Shown in pieces: positions 1-5,599 of a stretch of DNA of 5,599 bases (positions within the stretch are counted from its first letter, which is position 1; each line of letters starts with the position of its first letter). The position numbers and the translations under genes were made by a program. The notes below the pieces were generated by a model. That model did no database searches, was not told the origin of the DNA, and was given only the letters and a program-made list of their open reading frames with translations. The stretch comes from Microbacterium sp. (GTDB lineage: Bacteria > Actinomycetota > Actinomycetes > Actinomycetales > Microbacteriaceae): contig JAITUD010000079.1 of assembly GCA_031286555.1 (NCBI GenBank), forward strand, positions 1 through 5,599, in the 5' to 3' direction.

Positions 1-163
1 TTCTGGGCGCGACGCTGCGCGCGCGAAGAGGAGGGGTATTGGGGGTGGAGCTTCCGGAGAGTGCGTCTCTCTCGCCTGGCGCAGCGCTTGACCGTCGAAC
101 CTGCCCGGTCGTTGAGCGAGCGACGGAGGAGCGAGACGAAACGCCTTCAGTGCAACTGGGGGG
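1..163. other. Intergenic or flanking stretch without a supported gene
   Basis: This stretch lies downstream of the minus-strand DUF2342 gene and reaches the left edge. Reading frames are open across parts of it, but their translations are Arg/Ser/Gly-rich, run antisense into the DUF2342 gene, and match no family I recognise. No CAT (minus-strand ATG) occurs here. A weak 5-bp hairpin, GAGAG (57-61) with CTCTC (67-71), has no adjoining T-run on either strand, so I do not call it a terminator. The end of a neighbouring gene could lie just outside the window. Confidence 0.5.
104..144. repeat. Possible dispersed intergenic repeat (GAGCGAG-rich element)
   Basis: The stretch contains GAGCGAG twice (114-120 and 129-135) and is bounded by CGTT (110-113) and AACG (140-143), which gives a short imperfect dyad. 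It sits between the end of the DUF2342 gene and whatever lies to the left. From memory, strings of the form GTTGAGCGAGCG...AGCGAGACGAAACG recur between genes in Microbacterium and relatives. Only one copy is visible here, so the repeat status is an inference. The copy looks diverged, with a CGGAGG-type insertion between the two GAGCGAG units. Confidence 0.4.
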
Positions 164-1558
164 CTACACCGGGCGGGGGTCGTCGGGGGAGTCGCCGTCT
201 GAGGAGTCGTCGGGGGACTGATCCTCGGAGGGGGAGCCGCCGAAGTCGTCGCCGTCGAGAAGGCGGGCGAGAGCCTCGTCGAACTCATCGGCGGCGGGCG
301 CCTCGCCGCGCTCGCCTGCCTGCAGGCGGGCGATCAGCGCGGCCGGGTCGTCGATGTCCGAGGCCTGAGGCATCAGATCGGGGTAGTCCCAGAGCGCGTC
401 GCGGGCCTTGACGCCCACGGCATCCGTCACCGCGCGCCACATCGCGGACGCCTCACGAAGACGGCGCGGGCGCAGCTTGAGCCCGACCAGCGCGCCCAGT
501 GCGTCCTCGGCGGGACCGCCCACCGCGCGGCGGCGGCGAGCAGCCTCGGCGAGCCGGACTCCGTCGGGAAGGCGCGAGATCGCCTCGGTGGTCACCACAT
601 CCACCCAGCCGTCGATCGTCGCGACGACGTTCTCCAGGCGGGTCAGCGCCTCGCGCTGCGCCTCGGACTGCGCAGGCAGCAGTGCGCCGCCTTCGATCGC
701 CGCCCGCAGCTCTTCGGGGTTCGAGGGATCGAGCCGCTCCGCGACATCCTGCAGCGCGTCCACATCGACCTCGACGCCGCGGGCGAACTCGGTGATCTGC
801 GACATCAGGTGCAGGTGCAGCCACTTCGCGTGCCGGTACAGTCGCGCGTAGGCGAGCTCGCGGACGGCGAGGTACAGCGCGATCTGGTCCTCGGGGATCT
901 CCAGACCCTCGCCGAACGCGGCGATGTTCTGCGGGATCACGGCGGCCGTTCCTGCGGGCAGCACCGGGATGCCGACGTCGCCCCCGGACACCACCTCGAG
1001 CGAGAGGTCGCCGAGCACCTTGCCGAACTGCATCGCGAACACCGAGGCGCCCAGTCCCCGCATCAGCTGCCCTGCGCCCTGGAGCGCGCCCTGCATCTCA
1101 TCCGGCGCCTGCGAGCCCAGGGCCTGCATCAGCGCATCGGCGATGCTCGTGGACACCGGGCCGGCAATCTCCTTCCAGACCGGAAGCGTCTGCTCGACCC
1201 ACTCGCCGCGGGTCATCGCCCGTGGCGCGGCGGACAGCTCCGACAGCGTCGTGGCCTCGCTGAGCCACAGGTCGGCCAGGGCGAAGGCATCCGCCAACGA
1301 GCCGCGGGAGCCGTCGGTGATGCCCTGCCCGTCCTGGTTCGCGATGTGCAGCGCCTGGCGCTTCGTGCTCTCCCACGGGTCGCCGCCGAACGCGCCCTGC
1401 ATCTGGGAGAAGATCGCCTGCATCTGGGCAGGGTCGATCTCGAAGCCGTTCATGCCGCCCATGGCATCACGCAGCGCTTCCGGGTCGATTCCCTCGCCGG
1501 ACATCATCCGGCGCAGAAACTCCTCGAAGTCGGACGGGTCGGGTCGGTCGTCGCTCAT
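164..1558 (-). CDS. Zinc-dependent metalloprotease-like protein, DUF2342/Zincin_2 family (putative hydrolase)
   Basis: Complete 464-residue protein from ATG to TAG. A GAGAGGG stretch (1563-1569, minus-strand sense) four bases before the ATG serves as ribosome binding site and supports this start. Residues 1-60 are Met-, Gly- and Asp-rich, as is common at the N-terminus of this family. Family hallmarks follow: RELAYARLYRHAKWL (233-247), LENVVATIDGWVDVVT (308-323), a basic stretch RRRRAVGGPAE (341-351) leading into VGLKLRPRRLREA (358-370), and RDALWDYPDLMPQASDIDDP (386-405). The tail (about 436-462) is a disordered Asp/Ser/Pro/Gly run. No signal peptide or membrane helix is seen, so it is probably cytoplasmic. 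The family is named zincin-like from its fold; the substrate is unknown. No classical HExxH is present, and at residue 237 there is Tyr where I recall His in relatives. The family call is firm; enzymatic activity is not shown. It is transcribed divergently from the Lon-like protease gene. Confidence 0.88.
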   Translation of the reverse strand: MSDDRPDPSDFEEFLRRMMSGEGIDPEALRDAMGGMNGFEIDPAQMQAIFSQMQGAFGGDPWESTKRQALHIANQDGQGITDGSRGSLADAFALADLWLSEATTLSELSAAPRAMTRGEWVEQTLPVWKEIAGPVSTSIADALMQALGSQAPDEMQGALQGAGQLMRGLGASVFAMQFGKVLGDLSLEVVSGGDVGIPVLPAGTAAVIPQNIAAFGEGLEIPEDQIALYLAVRELAYARLYRHAKWLHLHLMSQITEFARGVEVDVDALQDVAERLDPSNPEELRAAIEGGALLPAQSEAQREALTRLENVVATIDGWVDVVTTEAISRLPDGVRLAEAARRRRAVGGPAEDALGALVGLKLRPRRLREASAMWRAVTDAVGVKARDALWDYPDLMPQASDIDDPAALIARLQAGERGEAPAADEFDEALARLLDGDDFGGSPSEDQSPDDSSDGDSPDDPRPV

Positions 1559-1562
1559 GTCG

Positions 1563-1569
1563 CCCTCTC
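1563..1569 (-). promoter_or_regulatory. Ribosome binding site of the DUF2342 gene
   Basis: In minus-strand sense the bases read GAGAGGG followed by CGAC and the ATG at 1558-1556. The GAGG core lies five bases from the start codon, an acceptable though slightly short spacing. It supports the ATG at 1558 as the start. Confidence 0.55.
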
Positions 1570-1582
1570 AGCACGCGGAAAG

Positions 1583-1608
1583 CCTGTGACCTCTACGCTA
1601 GTCACAGG
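1583..1608. promoter_or_regulatory. Candidate bidirectional promoter/operator with inverted repeat
   Basis: Perfect 8-bp inverted repeat: CCTGTGAC (1583-1590) and GTCACAGG (1601-1608), separated by 10 bases. The spacer carries TACGCT (1594-1599) on the plus strand and TAGCGT (1600-1595) on the minus strand. Both fit the actinobacterial -10 pattern TANNNT and face the two divergent genes. They overlap within a smaller palindrome, CTA-CGC-TAG (1593-1601). The implied transcription starts would lie about 70 bases before the plus-strand GTG and about 30 bases before the minus-strand ATG. No convincing -35 is seen on either side. The arms resemble TGTGA/TCACA half-sites of CRP-family regulators, but the 12-base gap between those half-sites is not the usual 6. 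The binding protein is unknown. Confidence 0.4.
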
Positions 1609-1662
1609 TTTCTGCGCATGCCCCGGACGCACGCGGATCCCTGTACGCCACACGCGAACGTC

Positions 1663-1667
1663 GGAGG
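1663..1667 (+). promoter_or_regulatory. Ribosome binding site of the Lon-like protease gene
   Basis: GGAGG lies six bases before the GTG at 1674, an ideal Shine-Dalgarno sequence and spacing. It fixes GTG 1674 as the start, which places the membrane anchor at residues 11-29 as expected for this family. Confidence 0.8.
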
Positions 1668-1673
1668 TCGCCC

Positions 1674-2759
1674 GTGTCCACAACCCGGTCCCGACGGCTC
1701 GGCGTAGGCGTCTGGGCGCTCGTCGTCGCGCTGGTCGCACTCGTCGCGCTCACCTTCATCCCCACCCCGTACGTGATCCAGCGACCGGGGCCGGTGTTCG
1801 ACACGCTCGGCACCGCGAAGGGCGCCGACGGCGAGAAGGTGCCGCTGATCGAGGTCAAGGGCGCCGAGACCTTCCCGACCGGCGGCACACTCGACCTCAC
1901 CACCGTGCAGGTGGTCGGCAACCGCGAGCGCACCCCGAGCTGGGCGGAGCTGGCCGTCGCATGGGTCGATCCGGCCCGCGCCGTGGTGCCGATCGACGTG
2001 GTCTTCCCCGAGGGCGTCACCTCCGAGCAGCGCGACAAGCAGAACGCCGAGCTGATGGTGAACTCGCAGCACGAGGCCACCGCCGCCGCGCTCACCGAGC
2101 TCGGCTACGACGTCGGCGCCAAGGTCGAGGTCGTCGAGGCGATCAAGGGATCGCCCGCTGACGGCGTGCTCGAGGCCGGCGACGTCATCGTCGCGATCGA
2201 CGGTCAGAAGGTCTCCTCGGCCAAGGTGCTCCGCGAAGAGGTGCAGAAGTCCGAGGGCGAGCCGGTCGCCCTCACGGTCCGGCGCGACGGCGCGGAGAAG
2301 CAGGTCTCGCTGACGCCGAAGAAGCAGGACGTGAACGGCACGACCACCTGGCTGATCGGCAACTCGCTGACCACCACCTACGACTTCCCGATCGACGTCA
2401 CGATCCAGCTCGACAACGTCGGCGGCCCGAGCGCCGGGATGATGTTCGCGCTCGGCATCATCGACACCCTCACCCCGGGCGAGCTCAACGGCGGCAAGAA
2501 CGTCGCAGGCACCGGAACGATCGAGGCCGACGGCACGGTCGGTCCGATCGGCGGCATCCGCCAGAAGCTGTACGGCGCGCGGGATGCCGGGGCGAAGATC
2601 TTCCTGGCGCCCGAGAGCAACTGCAACGAGGTCGTCGGTCACGTGCCGGACGGGCTCACCGTGTACAGCACCGCGACCCTCGAGGATTCGATGCACATCC
2701 TGGACGTCGTGTCCAAGGGCGGCGACACGTCGAAGCTGCCCACCTGCAAGGCGTCCTGA
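1674..2759 (+). CDS. Membrane-anchored PDZ domain / Lon-type (S16) serine protease, YlbL family
   Basis: Complete 361-residue protein from a GTG start to TGA. A basic N-terminus (RSRR, 5-8) precedes one hydrophobic segment (about 11-29), so it is probably a signal anchor with the rest outside the membrane. TPYVIQRPGPVFDTLG (31-46) is typical of the family. A PDZ domain spans about 145-215, with GSPADGVLEAGDVIVAIDGQKV (159-180) as its ligand-groove core. The C-terminal Lon proteolytic domain has the catalytic Ser in GGPSAG (Ser253) and Lys298 in PIGGIRQKLYGA, the classic Ser-Lys dyad, so the active site looks intact. There is no AAA+ ATPase domain, so it would cleave without ATP-driven unfolding. 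The only two cysteines (317 and 358) may form a disulfide. Length is normal for the family. It lies 51 bp upstream of the UPF0182 gene on the same strand and is probably co-transcribed with it. M. tuberculosis Rv3194c is, as I recall, the counterpart. The physiological substrate is unknown. Confidence 0.93.
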   Translation: MSTTRSRRLGVGVWALVVALVALVALTFIPTPYVIQRPGPVFDTLGTAKGADGEKVPLIEVKGAETFPTGGTLDLTTVQVVGNRERTPSWAELAVAWVDPARAVVPIDVVFPEGVTSEQRDKQNAELMVNSQHEATAAALTELGYDVGAKVEVVEAIKGSPADGVLEAGDVIVAIDGQKVSSAKVLREEVQKSEGEPVALTVRRDGAEKQVSLTPKKQDVNGTTTWLIGNSLTTTYDFPIDVTIQLDNVGGPSAGMMFALGIIDTLTPGELNGGKNVAGTGTIEADGTVGPIGGIRQKLYGARDAGAKIFLAPESNCNEVVGHVPDGLTVYSTATLEDSMHILDVVSKGGDTSKLPTCKAS

Positions 2760-2798
2760 GACCATTCCGTTACGAAGCCGGTGCACAGACGCCCTGCC

Positions 2799-2804
2799 TA
2801 GGAT
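2799..2804 (+). promoter_or_regulatory. Candidate -10 element (leaderless start) or AGGA ribosome site before the UPF0182 gene
   Basis: TAGGAT matches the actinobacterial -10 consensus TANNNT and ends six bases before the GTG at 2811. That spacing would put the transcription start on or beside the start codon, giving a leaderless mRNA. The same bases contain AGGA (2800-2803), seven bases from the GTG, which could act as a modest Shine-Dalgarno site on a readthrough transcript. No clear -35 lies 16-18 bases upstream. The two readings are not mutually exclusive. Confidence 0.35.
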
Positions 2805-2810
2805 GGACGG

Positions 2811-5599
2811 GTGACCTCGAACCCTGCGCCGACTGCGGCCACGCCCCGGACTTCCCGAAGAATCCTGACGATCTCGCTCATCATCATCGCGGCGCTGATC
2901 GCCGGGTTCTTCGTGTTCGCCTCGCTCTACACCGAGTTCCTCTGGTTCGACCAGCTCGGCTTCGAGCGGGTGCTGACGACTCAGTGGCTGGCGACGGCGG
3001 TGATGTTCGTCGTCGGATTCCTAGGCATGGCGGTGCCGCTGTTCCTGTGCATCCAGCTCGCCTATCGGCTGCGGCCGGTGTACGTGCGGCTGAGCTCGCA
3101 GCTGGACCGCTACCAGGAGGTCGTCGAGCCGCTGCGCCGGCTGGCGATGTGGGGCATGCCGATCTTCTTCGGCGTCTTCGCCGGGTTCGCCTCGGCGGGC
3201 AACTGGCGCGTGGTGTGGCTCTGGGCCAACGGCGTGACCACCAGCGTCAAGGACCCCGAGTTCGGTGTCGACACCGGGTTCTACATGTTCGCGATGCCCT
3301 TCTACCACATGCTGCTCGCCTTCATCTCGGCGGTGCTGCTGCTGTGCCTGGTGATCACCGCACTGGTCTCGTACCTGTACGGCTCGGTGCGGATCGGGCA
3401 GCGTGAGCTGCGCATCTCGAAGCCGGCCCGCATCCAGCTCGCCGTGCTCGCCGGTCTCTACCTCGTGGTGCAGGCCGTCAGCCTGTGGCTGGATCGTTAC
3501 CTGACGCTGACCCAGCCCGACGACCGCATCACCGGACCGGCGTACACCGGCGTCAACGCGACCATCCCCGGCCTGGCGATCCTGTCGATCATCGCCGCCG
3601 TCGTGGCGATCCTGTTCTTCGTCACCGCCGTGATCGGCCGCTGGCGTTTCCCGCTCGCCGCGACCGCACTGCTCGTCGTGGCATCCCTCGTCGTCGGCGT
3701 CGGCTACCCCTGGATCGTCACCACCTTCCAGGTGAAGCCGAACCAGAACCAGCTGCAGGCGCAGTTCTACGACCGCAACATCGCGGGGACGAAGACCGCC
3801 TACGGCGTCGACGACATGACGGTCACGCCGATCAAGGCGAAGACCGACACCGAGAAGGGTCAGCTCCGCGCCGACGCCGAGACCACGGCCTCCGTGCGCA
3901 TCATGGACCCGAACATCATCAGCCCGACGGTGGCGCAGCTGCAGCAGTACCGCTCGTACTACCAGTTCGGCAAGGACCTCGACGTCGACCGCTACAAGAT
4001 CGACGGCAAGATGCAGGACACGGTCGTCGCGGTCCGCGAGCTCGACATGTCCAAGCTCGGCGGCGGCGACAGCTGGAACAACCGCGCCGCGGTCTACACC
4101 CACGGCTACGGTCTGGTCGCGATGGCCGGCAACCAGCGCACCTCCGACGGCGAGCCGGTGTTCCTCGAGCAGGGGATTCCGTCCTCCGGCTTCCTCACCG
4201 ACAGCGAGAAGTACGAGCCGCGGGTGTACTTCGGCGAGCACTCGCCGGAGTACTCGATCGTCGGCGCTCCCGAGGGCTCGAAGCCGGTCGAGATCGACTA
4301 CCCGCGCGGTGGCGAGGACGGCGGTTCCGACACCAAGACGACCTTCAAGGGCGATGGCGGCCCGCGCATCGGCAACACGTTCACGAAGCTGCTCTACGCG
4401 CTGAAGTTCCAGTCCGAGCAGATCCTGTTCTCCGACCTGGTCAACCCCGAGTCGCAGATCCTGTACGACCGGGATCCGCTCCAGCGCGTGCAGAAGGTCG
4501 CCCCGTACCTGACTCTGGACAGCGATCCGTACCCCAGCGTCGTCGACGGGCGCATCGTCTGGATCATCGACGGCTTCACCACGAGCGCGTCGTACCCGTA
4601 CTCGTCGAAGGTCAGCCTGCGCGATGCGATCGCCGACTCGACCAACGGGGGCTCGGCTGTTCCGTTCGACGAGATCAACTACATCCGCAACTCGGTCAAG
4701 GCCACGGTCGACGCCTATGACGGCTCCGTGAAGCTCTACGCCTGGGACGACAAGGACCCGGTGCTGCAGACCTGGCAGAAGGTGTTCCCGTCGACGGTCG
4801 AGCCGATCAGCAAGATGTCCGGCGACCTGATGAGCCACGTGCGCTACCCGACCGACCTGTTCAAGGTGCAGCGCAACATGCTCGGCGTCTACCACATCAA
4901 GGACGCGGGCTCCTTCGCGCAGGAGGACAACCGCTGGCAGACGCCGGACGACCCGCAGTCGCAGAACCAGTCGCAGCCGCCGTACTACCTGTCGATGCGG
5001 ATGCCGGGCGAGGACACCGCGCGGTTCTCGATGTACTCGACGTTCATCCCCGCCTCGCAGGGGCAGAGCACCCGAGAGGTGCTGATGGGCTACCTGTCGG
5101 TCGACTCGGATGCCGGTTCGACGAAGGGCAAGAAGTCCGACACCTACGGCAAGCTGCAGCTTCTCGAGGTCGACACGGACACCACTGTGCCCGGTCCCGG
5201 CCAGGTGCAGAACACGTTCAACTCGAACACCTCCGTCGCGCAGCAGGTCAACCTGATGCAGCAGGGTGAATCTCAGGTGAAGTACGGCAACCTGCTGACC
5301 CTCCCGGTCGGCGGCGGTCTGCTGTACGTCCAGCCCGTCTACGTGCAGCAGTCCAAGGGCACCCAGCTGCCGAACCTGCGCAAGATCCTCGTCGCGTTCG
5401 GCGACCAGGTGGCGTTCGAGGACACCCTCACCGAGGCGCTGGACGCCCTGTTCGGCGGTGACGCCGGCGCGACCGGCGGTGCGGAGGACGTGCCGCCCAG
5501 CGGCGGCGAGACCACGCCGACCACGCCGACGACGCCCACCGCGCCGGATGCCGCTGAGAAGCAGGCGCTGGCGGATGCCTCGAAGGCCATGCAGGCCCG
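2811..5599 (+). CDS. UPF0182 family integral membrane protein (partial, runs off right edge)
   Basis: A GTG at 2811 opens a frame with no stop to the window end: 929 codons plus two bases. Family members are usually about 950-1000 residues, so only the extreme C-terminus is missing. The N-terminal third is membrane-embedded, with about seven hydrophobic segments (roughly 18-40, 60-82, 113-130, 163-190, 210-227, 254-275, 281-301). YTEFLWFDQLGF (40-51) follows the first helix, and TLTQPDD...TGPAYTGVNATIPGL (232-255) is a diagnostic loop. From FQVKPNQNQ (306) onward a large soluble domain, probably extracytoplasmic, carries conserved motifs: DPLQRVQKVAPYLTLDSDPYPSVV (from 555), WIIDGFTTSASYPYS (584-598), HVRYPTDLFKVQ (676-687) with VYHI (693-696), and FGDQVAFEDTLTEALDALFGG near 863-883. 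A Thr-Pro linker (901-910) and an Ala/Gln/Lys-rich segment follow. The family function is unknown. It lies downstream of, and probably in an operon with, the Lon-like protease. M. tuberculosis Rv3193c is the likely counterpart. Confidence 0.93.
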   Translation, partial: MTSNPAPTAATPRTSRRILTISLIIIAALIAGFFVFASLYTEFLWFDQLGFERVLTTQWLATAVMFVVGFLGMAVPLFLCIQLAYRLRPVYVRLSSQLDRYQEVVEPLRRLAMWGMPIFFGVFAGFASAGNWRVVWLWANGVTTSVKDPEFGVDTGFYMFAMPFYHMLLAFISAVLLLCLVITALVSYLYGSVRIGQRELRISKPARIQLAVLAGLYLVVQAVSLWLDRYLTLTQPDDRITGPAYTGVNATIPGLAILSIIAAVVAILFFVTAVIGRWRFPLAATALLVVASLVVGVGYPWIVTTFQVKPNQNQLQAQFYDRNIAGTKTAYGVDDMTVTPIKAKTDTEKGQLRADAETTASVRIMDPNIISPTVAQLQQYRSYYQFGKDLDVDRYKIDGKMQDTVVAVRELDMSKLGGGDSWNNRAAVYTHGYGLVAMAGNQRTSDGEPVFLEQGIPSSGFLTDSEKYEPRVYFGEHSPEYSIVGAPEGSKPVEIDYPRGGEDGGSDTKTTFKGDGGPRIGNTFTKLLYALKFQSEQILFSDLVNPESQILYDRDPLQRVQKVAPYLTLDSDPYPSVVDGRIVWIIDGFTTSASYPYSSKVSLRDAIADSTNGGSAVPFDEINYIRNSVKATVDAYDGSVKLYAWDDKDPVLQTWQKVFPSTVEPISKMSGDLMSHVRYPTDLFKVQRNMLGVYHIKDAGSFAQEDNRWQTPDDPQSQNQSQPPYYLSMRMPGEDTARFSMYSTFIPASQGQSTREVLMGYLSVDSDAGSTKGKKSDTYGKLQLLEVDTDTTVPGPGQVQNTFNSNTSVAQQVNLMQQGESQVKYGNLLTLPVGGGLLYVQPVYVQQSKGTQLPNLRKILVAFGDQVAFEDTLTEALDALFGGDAGATGGAEDVPPSGGETTPTTPTTPTAPDAAEKQALADASKAMQA
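5511..5537 (+). repeat. Three 9-bp tandem units encoding a Thr-Thr-Pro linker
   Basis: ACCACGCCG occurs twice (5511-5519, 5520-5528), followed by the variant ACGACGCCC (5529-5537). In frame with the UPF0182 gene these encode (Thr-Thr-Pro)x3 at residues 901-909, preceded by a Gly/Ala-rich stretch. This looks like a flexible linker between the large soluble domain and the short C-terminal segment. Such short in-frame units can change copy number between strains. Confidence 0.7.

Noticed and set aside
57..71. Hairpin GAGAG-TGCGT-CTCTC as transcription terminator
   Set aside because: The stem is only 5 bp with modest GC content and no T-run on either strand, too weak to call.
1585..1606. CRP/FNR-type operator TGTGA...TCACA
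   Set aside because: The half-sites match, but 12 bases separate them instead of the usual 6, so I report only a generic inverted repeat.
809..2161. Long plus-strand open frame (450 codons) across the DUF2342 gene, the intergenic region and the start of the protease gene
   Set aside because: It ignores the boundaries of two well-supported genes and yields an Arg/His/Ala-rich product without family resemblance, so it is a shadow of the GC-rich codon pattern.
1602..2786. Minus-strand open frame (394 codons) opposite the Lon-like protease gene
   Set aside because: It is antisense to a complete protease with an intact catalytic dyad, and its composition is typical of an antisense shadow.
2760..2810. 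Terminator between the protease and UPF0182 genes
   Set aside because: No stable inverted repeat or T-run is visible in the 51-bp gap, which fits co-transcription.
3485..4720. Plus-strand open frame (411 codons) inside the UPF0182 gene, in another frame
   Set aside because: The product is Arg/Pro/Asp-rich and shifted relative to the conserved UPF0182 reading frame, which continues uninterrupted through the same bases.
3021..4895. Very long open frame on the minus strand (624 codons) opposite the UPF0182 gene
   Set aside because: It is fully antisense to a clearly conserved gene. Its translation is Arg/Val/Asp/His-rich and low in complexity with no recognisable domain. Long antisense frames are expected in high-GC DNA.

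Overview
The window comes from a high-GC actinobacterium. G/C dominates third codon positions, two of the three genes start with GTG, and all three products belong to families typical of Actinobacteria. Protein wording and the style of the intergenic DNA suggest Microbacteriaceae, with a Microbacterium-like organism as the best guess. That assignment rests on recall, not on a search.

Layout. Positions 1-163 hold no gene I can support; they contain a short GAGCGAG-rich stretch that resembles a dispersed intergenic repeat. Positions 164-1558 (minus strand) encode a complete putative zincin-like metalloprotease/hydrolase of the DUF2342 (Zincin_2) family. A 115-bp divergent intergenic region follows, with an 8-bp inverted repeat around possible -10 elements facing both ways. 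Positions 1674-2759 (plus) encode a membrane-anchored PDZ plus Lon-type (S16) serine protease of the YlbL type, with its Ser-Lys dyad intact. After 51 bp, a GTG at 2811 opens a UPF0182 membrane protein that is still open at the right edge: 929 codons are visible, and the C-terminus is probably close.

How they fit together. The protease and the UPF0182 protein are co-oriented and probably co-transcribed. The UPF0182 gene may also have its own promoter, because a TAGGAT hexamer lies six bases before its start codon. The same trio, with the zincin gene divergent, is as I recall also found in Mycobacterium tuberculosis (Rv3195 / Rv3194c-Rv3193c). Conservation across such distance suggests a functional link at the cell envelope, but the UPF0182 role is unknown and the link is inference.

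This is a conserved chromosomal locus rather than an accessory island. I see no mobile element, CRISPR array, tRNA, rRNA or sign of recent transfer. The items most worth following are the poorly understood trio itself, the divergent control region, the possible leaderless start of the UPF0182 gene, and a Tyr where I recall a conserved His in the zincin-like protein.
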